From Silicimonas sp. (GTDB lineage Bacteria; Pseudomonadota; Alphaproteobacteria; Rhodobacterales; Rhodobacteraceae), in NCBI GenBank assembly GCA_022820365.1, contig JAJEFO010000122.1, positions 62,001-126,000 of the forward strand: a stretch of 64,000 nucleotides of DNA. Direction: 5' to 3'. Shown one piece after another: positions 45,343 through 54,803 of the stretch (the stretch's first letter is position 1; the number at the start of each line of letters is the position of its first letter). The position numbers and the translations under genes are program-made. The notes beneath the pieces were generated by a model, which saw only the letters and a program-made list of their open reading frames with translations, did no database searches and was not told where the DNA came from.

Positions 45343-46371
45343 TCACGGATATACGGGCGCGGCCATGAGCCCGGCTGTCTCATCTTCGCCAAGCATCAGG
45401 TTCGCGTTCTGGATCGCCTGTCCGCTCGATCCCTTTGTCAGGTTGTCAAGTACGACGATCACGGTCGCGACCCGCTCACGCCGGTCTCCCGCCACGCCAA
45501 TGTGGCAGAAGTTCGAGGCCCGCACATGCTTCATCTGCGGAACCTGGCCGAACGGCAGGACATGGATGAAGACCTCGTCGCTGTAGACCTTGCTCAGTGC
45601 CGCATGGATCTGTTCGGGCACGCCTTTCACGTAGCAGGTCATGACTATTCCCCGCGTGGAGGGCAGAAGGTGCGGCGTCAGCGTGATTTTGGGCCCGCCG
45701 TCTGCCAGCTTTGCCAGTTCCTGGTCGAATTCCCCGAGATGCCGGTGAGTGCCGCCCACTGAATACGGCATCACGTTGTCTTCCATTTCGGCCATCAGCA
45801 GGTGTTCCTTCAGCGACCGCCCCGCGCCGGAAACAGATGCCTTCAAGTCCAGAGATATGTCGTTGAAATCTATGCACTTCTCCATGAAGAGAGGCCGCAA
45901 ACCGTACAGGCCGACTGCCGCGTTGCAGCCAGTGCCCGCGACAAGCCGCGCCGACCGGATGTCTTCCCTGTAGAACTCGGTCAGCCCGTAAACCGCCTCT
46001 TCCTGCAGATCCATTGCCGCATGGGGCTTGCCGTACCACGCTGCGTAATCGTCGGGGTCACGCAGCCGAAAGTCAGCGGAAAGGTCGACGACCTTCACGC
46101 GCTTGGGAACGGCTGGGATGACCGCTTGGCTTGTCGCGTGCGGAAGCGCGCAGAACGCCAGGTCAATTCCTGACCAATCCACTTGATCGATGGCGACCAG
46201 GTCAGGCAGCTTCATGTGACCAAGATGCGGAAACACCGATGACATCGGTTGGCCCGCTTTCCGGTCTCCGGTCAACGCAGCGATCCGGATCGACGGATGA
46301 GTCGAGATCAACCGAACGAGTTCGGCGCCTGTATATCCGCTGGCACCAAGAATGGCGACGTCATGGGGCAT
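45343..46371 (-). CDS. argC: N-acetyl-gamma-glutamyl-phosphate reductase
   Basis: The 342-residue enzyme performs the third step of arginine synthesis, reducing N-acetylglutamyl phosphate with NADPH. The dinucleotide site is [13 protein letters not shown] at the N-terminus; the nucleophile is Cys149 in [11 protein letters not shown], where most homologues have GCY, and the active-site His lies in [15 protein letters not shown] stands 7 bases before ATG 46371. argC followed by ccmE is a common Rhodobacterales pair. Confidence 0.94.
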   Translation of the reverse strand: MPHDVAILGASGYTGAELVRLISTHPSIRIAALTGDRKAGQPMSSVFPHLGHMKLPDLVAIDQVDWSGIDLAFCALPHATSQAVIPAVPKRVKVVDLSADFRLRDPDDYAAWYGKPHAAMDLQEEAVYGLTEFYREDIRSARLVAGTGCNAAVGLYGLRPLFMEKCIDFNDISLDLKASVSGAGRSLKEHLLMAEMEDNVMPYSVGGTHRHLGEFDQELAKLADGGPKITLTPHLLPSTRGIVMTCYVKGVPEQIHAALSKVYSDEVFIHVLPFGQVPQMKHVRASNFCHIGVAGDRRERVATVIVVLDNLTKGSSGQAIQNANLMLGEDETAGLMAAPVYP

Positions 46372-46427
46372 CCGGGCCCTCCTTCGGAAAATCATGGATG
46401 TCTAGCGCGACAGGGGTCGCGCGGCAA

Positions 46428-47240
46428 TCACGCAGCGTGAAACTCCGTCTTCCGTCGGAGGAACCGGGTTGCCTGATCGGTAACGCGCTGCGGGTCGCCT
46501 GTCGTCAGGAACATGGGGGTTTCGCCAGTGCCGCGCATTTCGGGATGCCGCTCCAGATAGTCGGCCAAGCTGTCGGCCACAAGGGCCGGCTGGCTGTACA
46601 CCTTGACGTCAGGCCCCAACGCGGCCCGGAATTCTTCCTCCACGATCGGGTAATGGGTGCATCCCAGAACCGCGGCCTCCGGCTTTGGCATCTTCCGCCT
46701 CAGCGCCTCGACATGGCTCCGCACAAGCGCACCAGCCAGGATCAGGTCACCCTCTTCGATGGCATCGACAACGCCTGCGCAGGCTTGAGTTTCCACGTCA
46801 ACGCCGATCGCACGGAATGCCAGCTCGCGCTGGAACGCGCGGCTCCTGACCGTGGCAGGCGTCGCAAAGAGCGCCACATTCTTCAGTTCGACTTCGCGGG
46901 GCGGCGAATTGTCGCCCCATTGCCGTTCGGTAAGGGCCTCGATCAGCGGCACGAACACGCCGAGCACGCGCTTGTCCGGCGGAACCCAGTCTTCCTGGAT
47001 CCGCCTGAGCGCGGCTGAAGACGCAGTGTTGCATGCGAGGACGGCCAGGTCGCAACCAGCTTGGAACAGCCGCGACACCCCTTTGGTGGTCAACTCGTAA
47101 ATTTCGTCGAAGTCGCGAACTCCGTATGGCGTGTGCGCGTTGTCGCCAAGATAGACGATGGGCACATCGGGAAGTCGCTGTGCCACGGCCTTGTAGACGG
47201 TCAAGCCGCCCAGCCCGCTGTCAAACAGTCCTACCGCCAT
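46428..47240 (-). CDS. murI: Glutamate racemase
   Basis: The 270-residue enzyme makes D-glutamate for peptidoglycan. The two catalytic cysteines are Cys70 in [10 protein letters not shown] and Cys194 in [20 protein letters not shown] opens the protein. ATG 47240 gives the usual N-terminus; the longer frame adds about 25 unrelated residues. It is 56 bases upstream of argC on the same strand and may be co-transcribed with it. Confidence 0.94.
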   Translation of the reverse strand: MAVGLFDSGLGGLTVYKAVAQRLPDVPIVYLGDNAHTPYGVRDFDEIYELTTKGVSRLFQAGCDLAVLACNTASSAALRRIQEDWVPPDKRVLGVFVPLIEALTERQWGDNSPPREVELKNVALFATPATVRSRAFQRELAFRAIGVDVETQACAGVVDAIEEGDLILAGALVRSHVEALRRKMPKPEAAVLGCTHYPIVEEEFRAALGPDVKVYSQPALVADSLADYLERHPEMRGTGETPMFLTTGDPQRVTDQATRFLRRKTEFHAA

Positions 47241-47351
47241 TCGCGTCTGCCCATCCACAACTCGCTCATCATGCGCCCCTGACCCGATGCCGGATCCGCC
47301 GTGTCGGATGGGCATATGTGCAGCGCCGTGGAATGTCCAATTTTGTCACTC

Positions 47352-47369
47352 CGGCCCAGCACGGGGCCG
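47352..47369 (-). terminator. GC-rich hairpin between the IOR gene and murI
   Basis: CGGCCC (47352-47357) and GGGCCG (47364-47369) form a perfect six-pair stem around a six-base loop, about 40 bases after the oxidoreductase stop. No T run follows on either strand, so this is only a candidate terminator. Confidence 0.35.
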
Positions 47370-47405
47370 AGACGGCATCGTTCAGCGTCGCACGCGGCAG
47401 GGGTG

Positions 47406-50400
47406 CTATTCGGCGGCGGTACTTCTGGCCGCGGCTGCGCCGGCCCTGAAGGATTGCAGCAGCGCTTGCCGACGCTCCGCAGCCTTGCGCGCATTGGCTT
47501 CCTTAACCGGGCCAAATCCGCGCACCTCCAGTGGCAGTTCGGCGAGGGCGATGGCGGCGTCAATGTTGCGATCCGGGTCCGCCAGAACTTCCGACATGTC
47601 GTGCTCGTACTGCTGAATCAACTTTCGTTCCATGCGGCGCTCGGCACTGTAGCCAAAGGGGTTGAAGGGTGTGCTGCGCAGCCATTTCAGGCGAGCCAGC
47701 AGCGGCCACACCCGTTCCGCAAACGCGCCGAAGGCACGCTTTCTGGCTCGCCCGGACGCATCGCGTCCAAACAGGACGGGCGGCGCCAGATGGAACGTGA
47801 GCTTCAGGTTCCCGTCAAAGACTTCCTCGGCCTTGGCGCGAGTCTCGGAAAGAAGCCGCGCAACCTCGAACTCGTCCTTGTACGCCAGCACTTTGTGGTA
47901 GCCCTTGGCAATCGCCTCCTGCAGTGCAGGATCGCAGGCCTGCTCGACCAGCTCGCGGTACCGGAGAGCTAGCCGTTCGGACTGGTAGGCGGCAAGGTGA
48001 CTGGCGCGAACATTGACCTTTTCTGCCAGCGTGTCCGGCAAGCGCGTCACGTCGCTCGTTGCAAGGCGCATTGCCTTGTCCACATTCTCCGCCGCCCATC
48101 GGCCGATCTCGAATGCGCGCACGTTCTCATTCACCCGCGCACCATTCAGCTCAATGGCCCGCAAAATGGCTGCCCGGCCAAGCGGCAGTTGCCCGAACTG
48201 CCAGGACGCTCCCAGCAGAACCATGTTTGAATAGATCGAATCACCTAGCGCCGCTTCGGCAAGCGCGAACGTGTCAAGGCAAGCCAATCCATCCCGCAGC
48301 GCGGCCTCCAGTGTCAGCCTGAGTCGGTCTCCGGGAATGCGGAAGTCGGGATCCCTCGTGAAATCTCCCGTGACCGTCTCATGCACATTGACTACGCCGC
48401 CGGTCCGGCCGGCCTTGACCAGCTGGAGAGTCTTGTGGCCTGCGGAAACGACAAGGTCCCCGCCAATCAACGTGTCCGCCTCGCCAACCGCAACGCGAAT
48501 GGCGGAAATGTCCTCTGGCGCATTTCCGATACGGCAGTGAATGTGGACGGCACCGCCCTTCTGCGCGAGGCCCGCCATCTCCATCATCCCGGCGGCCTTT
48601 CCGTCGAGATGCGCCGCCATCGCGAGCAGTGCGCCAATCGTCACGACGCCAGTGCCGCCGACACCGGTGATTACGACGTTGTGGGTGCCCTTGATGGACG
48701 GAAGCTTCGGGGCGGCCAGCTCTCCGATCTCAAGCTCTATCGCGGCACGCTTTCGAGGCTGCCCGCCCGTGACGGTCACGAAGGAAGGGCAGAATCCGTT
48801 CAGGCAGGAATAGTCCTTGTTGCAGGACGACTGGTCGATCGCGCGTTTGCGCCCGAATTCGGTCTCTACCGGAATGACGGAAACGCAATTCGACTGAATT
48901 CCGCAGTCGCCGCACCCCTCGCAGATGTCGGTGTTGATGAACACGCGCCGGTCCGGATCCGGGAACGTGCCTCGCTTGCGGCGGCGCCGTTTTTCAGCCG
49001 CACATGTCTGGATGTAGATGATCGCGCTGACGCCAGCGGTTTCGGCCATGCGAGCCTGGACTTCCGGCAGCTGCGCTCGCTCATGCCACCCGACTTCCCC
49101 TGGAAACGCCGACCGGTCCGGCGCCTCCTTGGCGTCGAAGACGACGGCCACGCTCTTGACGCCCATGGCCAGCAGTTCGTGCGCAATTCGCTCTGGCGGC
49201 AGCTCGCCATCATTCTTCTGGCCACCGGTCATCGCGACTGCATCGTTGAAGAGAATCTTGTACGTGATGTTCACGTCGGCCGCGAGAGCGGCCCGGATCG
49301 CCTGAATGCCGGAATGGTTATAGGTTCCGTCGCCCAGGTTCTGGAATACATGCCTCCGGCTGGAGAACGGAGCCTCGCCGATCCAGTTCGTGCCTTCGGC
49401 CCCCATATGCGTGTAGCTGGTGGTCTCCCGATCCATCCATTGCACCATGAAATGGCAACCGATGCCTGCATAGGCCCGCGAGCCGTCAGGTACTTTCGTG
49501 GAAGTGTTGTGGGGGCATCCCGAGCAGAAATAGGGCAGTCGATCCGCGATATCCGGGGCATTGTCACCGGCACGCGCAGCCGCCACCATCTCGAGGCCAG
49601 CCTGGATCCTGTCCGTGCCGCGTCCTTCTTCAACAAGAATGCTGCCGATTTTCTCCGCGATCATCGCAGGGTCCAGCGCGAACCGGGTCGGAAACAGTTC
49701 CTCCTGGTGCATGCCGCCTGCGCCGCCCTTGTACCAGCCGTACACCCTGCGACCCCGGCGATCATCGAAGATCGCCTCCTTGATCTGCACTTCGATCAGC
49801 TTGCGCTTTTCCTCGACCACGACAATCAGGTCTAGACCCTCGGCCCAGTCATGAAAGCCCTTCATGTCGAGCGGAAATGTCTGGCCCACCTTGTAGGTCG
49901 TCAGCCCGAGGCGTCCGGCCTCCCCTTCGTCAATGCCCAAGAGGTTGAAGGCATGATTCAGATCCAGCCAGTTCTTGCCTGCCGCGACGAAGCCGATCTT
50001 GGCGCCTGGGCTGCCCCAGACCCGGCGGTCGATTCGATTCGCGTGAGCAAACGCCTCCGCCGCGAATCGCTTTTGGTCGATGATGCGTGCTTCCTGATCG
50101 ATCCAGTTGTCGCCAAGCCGGATGTTTAGGCCGCCGTCCGGCATTGCAAATTCGGGCTCGACAAATGACATCCGGTCAATGCGGCCGTCGACGACGGAAG
50201 TCACTTCGACCGTATCCTTCATCATTTTCAATCCGCACCAGGTCCCGGAAAAGCGTGACAGTGCATAGCCGTAAAGGCCGAGATCCAGGATTTCCTGAAC
50301 GCCCGCCGGGGACAAAACCGGCATGTAGGCGTCGACCAGTGCCCAATCCGACTGATGGCACACGGTCGAGCTCTCGCCCGTGTGATCATCTCCAAGCGCC

Positions 50401-50825
50401 ATGAGCACGCCACCACGTGGGGAGGTTCCGGCCATGTTTGCATGTCGCAAGACATCACCTGAACGGTCCACGCCCGGGCCCTTGCCGTACCAGAGCGCGA
50501 AGACGCCGTCATGCGTCCCCTCCCCGCGCAGTTCTGCCTGCTGTGTTCCCCAGATTGCAGTGGCGGCCAGGTCTTCGTTCAAGCCAGGCTGGAACTTTAT
50601 GCCCGCTGCCGTCAGGATGGCCCCCGCTGCAGCCATCTGCTGGTCGACCGCTCCAAGCGGTGAACCGCGATATCCTGACACGTATCCTGCCGTGTTCAGC
50701 CCAGCCGTCCTGTCTCGTGCCGCCTGCATCAGCATAAGGCGCACGAGGGCCTGGGTTCCGTTCATCAGGACCGTGCCGCAATCAAGGTCGTACTTGTCGC
50801 CTAACGTGACCTCGCGGATCGACAT
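47406..50825 (-). CDS. Indolepyruvate ferredoxin oxidoreductase, fused alpha-gamma type
   Basis: An 1139-residue single-chain 2-ketoacid:acceptor oxidoreductase that decarboxylates aryl or branched 2-keto acids to acyl-CoA. Domains in order: pyruvate:ferredoxin-type pyrimidine domain (VSGYRGSPLGAVDQQ), TPP-binding domain (PYFCSGCPHNTSTKVPDG, AYAGIGCHFMVQWMD), 4Fe-4S cysteines in NTDICEGCGDCGIQSNC, and the gamma domain (GVGGTGVVTIGALLAMAAH). This long form occurs in aerobic proteobacteria. ATG 50825 (MSIREVTLGDKYDL) was chosen. It is divergent from a LysR gene across a 21-base palindromic site. Confidence 0.93.
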   Translation of the reverse strand: MSIREVTLGDKYDLDCGTVLMNGTQALVRLMLMQAARDRTAGLNTAGYVSGYRGSPLGAVDQQMAAAGAILTAAGIKFQPGLNEDLAATAIWGTQQAELRGEGTHDGVFALWYGKGPGVDRSGDVLRHANMAGTSPRGGVLMALGDDHTGESSTVCHQSDWALVDAYMPVLSPAGVQEILDLGLYGYALSRFSGTWCGLKMMKDTVEVTSVVDGRIDRMSFVEPEFAMPDGGLNIRLGDNWIDQEARIIDQKRFAAEAFAHANRIDRRVWGSPGAKIGFVAAGKNWLDLNHAFNLLGIDEGEAGRLGLTTYKVGQTFPLDMKGFHDWAEGLDLIVVVEEKRKLIEVQIKEAIFDDRRGRRVYGWYKGGAGGMHQEELFPTRFALDPAMIAEKIGSILVEEGRGTDRIQAGLEMVAAARAGDNAPDIADRLPYFCSGCPHNTSTKVPDGSRAYAGIGCHFMVQWMDRETTSYTHMGAEGTNWIGEAPFSSRRHVFQNLGDGTYNHSGIQAIRAALAADVNITYKILFNDAVAMTGGQKNDGELPPERIAHELLAMGVKSVAVVFDAKEAPDRSAFPGEVGWHERAQLPEVQARMAETAGVSAIIYIQTCAAEKRRRRKRGTFPDPDRRVFINTDICEGCGDCGIQSNCVSVIPVETEFGRKRAIDQSSCNKDYSCLNGFCPSFVTVTGGQPRKRAAIELEIGELAAPKLPSIKGTHNVVITGVGGTGVVTIGALLAMAAHLDGKAAGMMEMAGLAQKGGAVHIHCRIGNAPEDISAIRVAVGEADTLIGGDLVVSAGHKTLQLVKAGRTGGVVNVHETVTGDFTRDPDFRIPGDRLRLTLEAALRDGLACLDTFALAEAALGDSIYSNMVLLGASWQFGQLPLGRAAILRAIELNGARVNENVRAFEIGRWAAENVDKAMRLATSDVTRLPDTLAEKVNVRASHLAAYQSERLALRYRELVEQACDPALQEAIAKGYHKVLAYKDEFEVARLLSETRAKAEEVFDGNLKLTFHLAPPVLFGRDASGRARKRAFGAFAERVWPLLARLKWLRSTPFNPFGYSAERRMERKLIQQYEHDMSEVLADPDRNIDAAIALAELPLEVRGFGPVKEANARKAAERRQALLQSFRAGAAAARSTAAE

Positions 50826-50854
50826 TTTCCTTACCCGGCAGTTTCGCCTCATCA

Positions 50855-50875
50855 TAGGTCAAATTTACTGACCTA
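50855..50875. promoter_or_regulatory. Perfect inverted repeat TAGGTCA-N7-TGACCTA
   Basis: In the 148-base gap between the divergent oxidoreductase and LysR genes, TAGGTCA (50855-50861) and TGACCTA (50869-50875) are exact complements around an AT-rich seven-base core. The T-N11-A pattern is present, as expected for LysR-type regulators. It lies 30-50 bases from the oxidoreductase start, which suits direct control of that gene. Confidence 0.65.
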
Positions 50876-50973
50876 CAAACTCAAACTTTGTCACGAGCAC
50901 GTTTGCAATCCCGGTCATGACGGGGTTACTTCATGGAAAAACAAGCGGGCTATCGGGGAGGCAAGGTTGCATC

Positions 50974-51879
50974 ATGGACTGGGACAAGCTTCGAATCTTT
51001 CACGCGGTGGCCGACGCCGGCAGCCTGACACACGCCGGCGAATCGCTCCATCTCAGCCAGTCCGCCGTGTCGAGGCAGATTCGCGCACTCGAAGTAAGCC
51101 TGAACACGACATTGTTCCATCGCCACGCGCGCGGTCTGATTCTCACCGAGCAGGGCGAACTCCTGTTCGATGCGACATCGGCCATGTCACGCCGCCTTGA
51201 GACCGCCGAAGCCCGAATTCGCGACAGCAAGGAAGAGGTCTTCGGCGAGTTGCGCGTGACGACCACGACCGGCTTCGGTTCTCTCTGGCTCGCGCCCCGC
51301 CTTCCGAAGCTCTATGAGAAGTTCCCCGATCTCAAGATAGACCTGATGCTCGAAGAGCGCGTGCTGGACCTGCCGATGCGGGAAGCGGATGTTGCGATTC
51401 GCATGAAGGAACCCAGCCAGGCCGACCTGATTCGCCGCAAGATCATGGCAGTCAAGATGCGCCTCTATGCAAATCCGGAATACCTTTCCACGCATGGCGT
51501 TCCTGAGGATATGGCGCAGTTGAAAGAGCACCGGCTGATCAGCCAGAGCGCCAACGCCACGCAAGTGAGCGCAGGAGCGCAACTCGTCCAGGAACTGCTG
51601 GCCCATGACGTCCCGTTTCTGCTGACCGTGAACAACTACTTCGGCGTCTTGCAGGCTGTTCTTGCGAATCTCGGAATTGGGGTCTTGCCCGACTACGTGA
51701 CGCAGGACTTTCCTGACCTCCAGCGCGTCCTTCCAGACCTCGAGTCAAATGACGTCCCCGTGTTTCTCGCCTTCCCGGAAGAGCTTCGCCAATCCCGCCG
51801 AATCGCGGCCTTTCGCGACTTCGTTACCGAAGAGATCATCGCATACCGGAGGAAGCTGAAGGCGGGCGTCGTCACTTAG
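50974..51879 (+). CDS. LysR-family transcriptional regulator
   Basis: A 301-residue LysR regulator: N-terminal HTH (MDWDKLRIFHAVADAGSL, then ESLHLSQSAVSRQIRALE) and an effector domain from about residue 95 (ELRVTTTTGFGSLWLAPRLP, ANLGIGVLPDYV). AAGG is 7 bases before ATG 50974. Its position opposite the indolepyruvate oxidoreductase suggests it activates or represses that gene in response to an amino acid or keto acid. The effector is not predictable. Confidence 0.92.
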   Translation: MDWDKLRIFHAVADAGSLTHAGESLHLSQSAVSRQIRALEVSLNTTLFHRHARGLILTEQGELLFDATSAMSRRLETAEARIRDSKEEVFGELRVTTTTGFGSLWLAPRLPKLYEKFPDLKIDLMLEERVLDLPMREADVAIRMKEPSQADLIRRKIMAVKMRLYANPEYLSTHGVPEDMAQLKEHRLISQSANATQVSAGAQLVQELLAHDVPFLLTVNNYFGVLQAVLANLGIGVLPDYVTQDFPDLQRVLPDLESNDVPVFLAFPEELRQSRRIAAFRDFVTEEIIAYRRKLKAGVVT

Positions 51880-51903
51880 CTATGCACCAGGGACAACCCT
51901 GCA

Positions 51904-52033
51904 TTGACCAATCTCCTTGCTTCAAAGGTTGATTGAACGCCGCTTGCGGCATACATTTGCCTTGAATGCAACGGCATGATCGGAGCATTCACACCTCCCT
52001 GTTGGACTGGCCGGGCTCTGCCCGGCCATTTTC
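51904..52033 (+). ncRNA. Candidate structured leader or small RNA ending in a terminator
   Basis: Downstream of lysR and before the homocysteine methyltransferase gene lie, in order: a possible -35 TTGACC (51904-51909), a GCCGC-TT-GCGGC hairpin (51939-51950), an inverted repeat TGAATGC (51963-51969) with GCATTCA (51984-51990), an ACCTCCC stretch that could pair with a ribosome binding site, and a strong terminator. This could be a leader with attenuation control of the methyltransferase gene, or a free small RNA of about 100 bases. It fits none of the SAM or SAH riboswitch consensus patterns I can recall. Confidence 0.4.
52009..52033 (+). terminator. Rho-independent terminator
   Basis: GGCCGGGC (52009-52016), loop TCT, GCCCGGCC (52020-52027), then ATTTTCT. 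The eight GC-rich pairs and the T run form a convincing intrinsic terminator. It is 130 bases after lysR and about 90 before the methyltransferase start. Confidence 0.75.
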
Positions 52034-52124
52034 TGAGTGAGGCTCTTGCTGCCACAAGACGAATTTGATTTGCGTTGGGGAGTGGCCCCCGGCATTCCGC
52101 AGGCACCAACGGAGGAGTCGATCC

Positions 52125-53135
52125 GTGAGCGACCACCTCAACGTCCATCTCGAAACCTGTGACTGGGTGCTTGCCGATGGTGCCACCGGCACAAACCTCT
52201 TCAACATGGGGCTGTCCGCTGGTGAGGCGCCGGAATTCTGGAATGTTGAGCGACCGAACGACATTCGGAAACTGTACCAGGATTCAGTCGACGCTGGCAG
52301 TGACCTATTCTTGACGAATTCCTTCGGAGGAAACGCGTCGCGGCTGAAGCTCCATGACGGCCAAGGTCGCGTTCGCGAACTGAATCGGGCTTCGGCTGAA
52401 ATCGGCCGCGACGTAGCGGACGGAGCGGGTCGCCCGGTCATCGTCGCCGGCTCGGTAGGACCGACGGGCGAAATCATGGAACCGCTCGGCACGCTTTCCT
52501 ACGCCGATGCCGTTGAGATGTTCCACGAACAGGCAGAGGGCCTGAAGGAGGGCGGCGTAGACTTGCTTTGGGTCGAGACGATCAGCGCTCCGGACGAGTA
52601 TCGCGCGGCGGCCGAAGCCGCTGCAAAAGCCGGAATGCCCTGGTGCGGGACAATGAGCTTTGACACGGCAGGTCGAACGATGATGGGCGTAACCAGTGCT
52701 GACATGGTCAAGTTGGTCCAGTCGCTGGACGAGCCCCCGGCTGCCTTCGGCGCGAATTGCGGTGTTGGCGCGTCAGACCTCCTTCGAACGGTCCTGGGCT
52801 TTGCCGCGTTCGATCAGGCGTTGCCGCTGATCGCAAAGGGAAACGCCGGCATTCCCAAATACGTCGACGGACAAATCCACTATGACGGCACTCCGAATCT
52901 CATGGCGGATTACGCCGCTCTGGCTCGAGATGCCGGTGCCACGATCATCGGTGGCTGTTGCGGAACGACACCGGAGCACCTGCGTCTCATGCGCGAAGCG
53001 CTGGAAACTCGGCCGAAAGGAGAGCGCCCCACGCTAGAGGAGATTGCCGAGCGACTAGGTGGATTCTCGTCGGTCGACGACGGCAGTTCCCAAGTGGCAC
53101 CTGCCGCTCGAACACGGCGCAGGCGACGACGCTGA
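52125..53135 (+). CDS. Homocysteine S-methyltransferase domain protein (betaine type or split MetH module)
   Basis: A 336-residue zinc-dependent Hcy-binding methyltransferase. The zinc ligands are Cys212 in GANCGVG and Cys278-Cys279 in GGCCGTTPEH; LADGATGTNLF and GSVGPTGEIMEPLGTLSY match the MetH N-terminal module and betaine-homocysteine methyltransferases. Rhodobacterales often have MetH split into separate polypeptides, so this may be the Hcy module of methionine synthase or a stand-alone betaine enzyme. GTG start 52125 has GGAGGAG 7 bases upstream. The C-terminus is a run of arginines. It converges on recN with 8 bases between. Confidence 0.85.
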   Translation: MSDHLNVHLETCDWVLADGATGTNLFNMGLSAGEAPEFWNVERPNDIRKLYQDSVDAGSDLFLTNSFGGNASRLKLHDGQGRVRELNRASAEIGRDVADGAGRPVIVAGSVGPTGEIMEPLGTLSYADAVEMFHEQAEGLKEGGVDLLWVETISAPDEYRAAAEAAAKAGMPWCGTMSFDTAGRTMMGVTSADMVKLVQSLDEPPAAFGANCGVGASDLLRTVLGFAAFDQALPLIAKGNAGIPKYVDGQIHYDGTPNLMADYAALARDAGATIIGGCCGTTPEHLRLMREALETRPKGERPTLEEIAERLGGFSSVDDGSSQVAPAARTRRRRRR

Positions 53136-53143
53136 CGGCCCGC

Positions 53144-54793
53144 TCAAGCGGCCAGCAACGCTCTTGCCGCGGCCCTTGCCTCGTCGGTAACGGTATCTCC
53201 GGAGAGCATTCTGGCAATCTCGTCGACGCGATCCTCTCGCGACAAAGGCGTCACCCGGCTCACTGCCATGCCATCCTCAACCGATTTTTCGACCCTGCAA
53301 TGATGCGTCGCTCGGGCTGCGACCTGCGGGCTGTGCGTCACCACCAGCACCTGTGATCCGCTCGCAAGGGTTTCGAGCCGTCTGCCAACCGCATCGGCCG
53401 TGGCACCGCCAACGCCACGATCTATTTCATCAAAGATCATCGTCAGGTCGTCCGCACCGGCGGTGAGGCATACCTTGAGTGCCAGGAGGAATCGGCTGAG
53501 TTCCCCTCCCGAAGCAATCCTGTTCAACGGACCGGCAGGCATTCCCGGACTCGTCGCGATCGTGAATGCGACGTGCTCTCCACCCTCGGGCCCGGGATCC
53601 GCTCTGGTGACGCGTGTCGAGAAACTCGCTCGCTCCATCTTCAGCGGAGGCAGTTCCCTCGCCATCGCCGCATCCAGCCCTTTCGCCGCCATTGCCCGTG
53701 CCTTTCCAAGTTCGGCCGCAGCAGTTTCGTACCCTTTGCGGGCATCAGCCACGGCTTGCATGCGCTCATTGAGGCCGCTCGATCCGTCATCAAGCGCAGC
53801 AAGCTTTGCTCGAAACTCGTCCGCAAGCCCCGGAAGATCGCTTGCCGGCACATCGTGCTTCCGCGACAGCGCCCGAATGTCAAACAGCCGCTCTTCTATC
53901 CGTTCCAGTTCGGCCGCATCAAACTCCAAGGCATCCAGAACCCTGTTCACGCCCTGCTCGGCATTGCCGACTTCGTCCAGCGCCTTCGACAGGGCCGTCA
54001 TTGGCTCCTCCAGTGCGCCTTCGGCGCTCGCCGCCGCGCCCTCCAGCCATCGCGAGGCGTCACGCAACATGCCCTCCGCGCCTTCCGAACCAAGCGCTGC
54101 ACGGGCACGCGCGACATCCTCGCGTATCTGCTCGGAGGCCCGCATGAGCCGACGCTTCGCATCCAGCGTGACATCTTCCCCTTCATCCGGAGCCAGCCGG
54201 TCCATCTCATCGACCGCGTGACGCAGGAAGTCCTCTTCACTTCTTGCCGCCGCAAGGCGAGCTTCCGTTTCGGCAAGCGCAGAGTCCGCATCCTTCAGGC
54301 TGCGCCACGCCGTTCGGCAACGCGCCACCTTCTGCTCAAGCCCACCAAACGCATCCAGCAACTGGCGATGAACTCCTGGGTTCAGGAGCCCTCGGTCATC
54401 ATGTTGTCCATGCACTTCCACCAGGGCATCCGAGAGCTGCCTGAGAATCTCGCCAGACACCCGACGGTCGTTTACCCAGGATGTTTTCCGCCCATCTCGC
54501 GCATTCACTCGCCTCAGGATCAGGCCGTCTTCCGCTGTGAGTCCGGCTTCCTTCAACACCTTTCGAGCAGCATGATCACGAGGAACGTCGAATTCGGCTA
54601 TGACCTCTCCCTGTTCCGCGCCCTCCCGAACCAGTTCTGCGCGACCGCGCCAGCCCAGCACGAAGCCAAGTGCATCCAGGAAAATCGTCTTGCCGGCCCC
54701 GGTCTCCCCGGTCAGCACGTTCAAGCCAGGAGAAAGCGTCAGCTCCAGCTTGTCGATGATCAGAAGGTCCCGGATGTCGAGACTTCTCAGCAT
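53144..54793 (-). CDS. recN: DNA repair protein RecN
   Basis: A 549-residue SMC-like ATPase used in double-strand break repair. Walker A is LTGETGAGKT (residues 27-36), the middle is coiled coil rich in Ala, Glu and Arg, and the C-terminal ABC half has FSRFLLALKV-type signature sequence around GGELSRFLLALK and the D-box MIFDEIDRGVGG. ATG 54793 (MLRSLDIRDLLIIDKLEL) is the family start; longer frames overlap bamD. Although recN is often in the SOS regulon, I see no GAAC-N7-GAAC site before it here. It is downstream of bamD by 10 bases. Confidence 0.95.
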   Translation of the reverse strand: MLRSLDIRDLLIIDKLELTLSPGLNVLTGETGAGKTIFLDALGFVLGWRGRAELVREGAEQGEVIAEFDVPRDHAARKVLKEAGLTAEDGLILRRVNARDGRKTSWVNDRRVSGEILRQLSDALVEVHGQHDDRGLLNPGVHRQLLDAFGGLEQKVARCRTAWRSLKDADSALAETEARLAAARSEEDFLRHAVDEMDRLAPDEGEDVTLDAKRRLMRASEQIREDVARARAALGSEGAEGMLRDASRWLEGAAASAEGALEEPMTALSKALDEVGNAEQGVNRVLDALEFDAAELERIEERLFDIRALSRKHDVPASDLPGLADEFRAKLAALDDGSSGLNERMQAVADARKGYETAAAELGKARAMAAKGLDAAMARELPPLKMERASFSTRVTRADPGPEGGEHVAFTIATSPGMPAGPLNRIASGGELSRFLLALKVCLTAGADDLTMIFDEIDRGVGGATADAVGRRLETLASGSQVLVVTHSPQVAARATHHCRVEKSVEDGMAVSRVTPLSREDRVDEIARMLSGDTVTDEARAAARALLAA

Positions 54794-54803
54794 GGCGCCT
54801 GCG

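Noticed and set aside
48381-49835. 484-codon plus-strand open frame
   Set aside because: Antisense to the indolepyruvate ferredoxin oxidoreductase, whose domains are intact.
51963-51990. SAM/SAH-type riboswitch
   Set aside because: AACGGC and GGAGCA appear, as in the SAM/SAH class, but there is no room for the intervening hairpin and the order of elements does not fit; kept only as an unassigned structured RNA.
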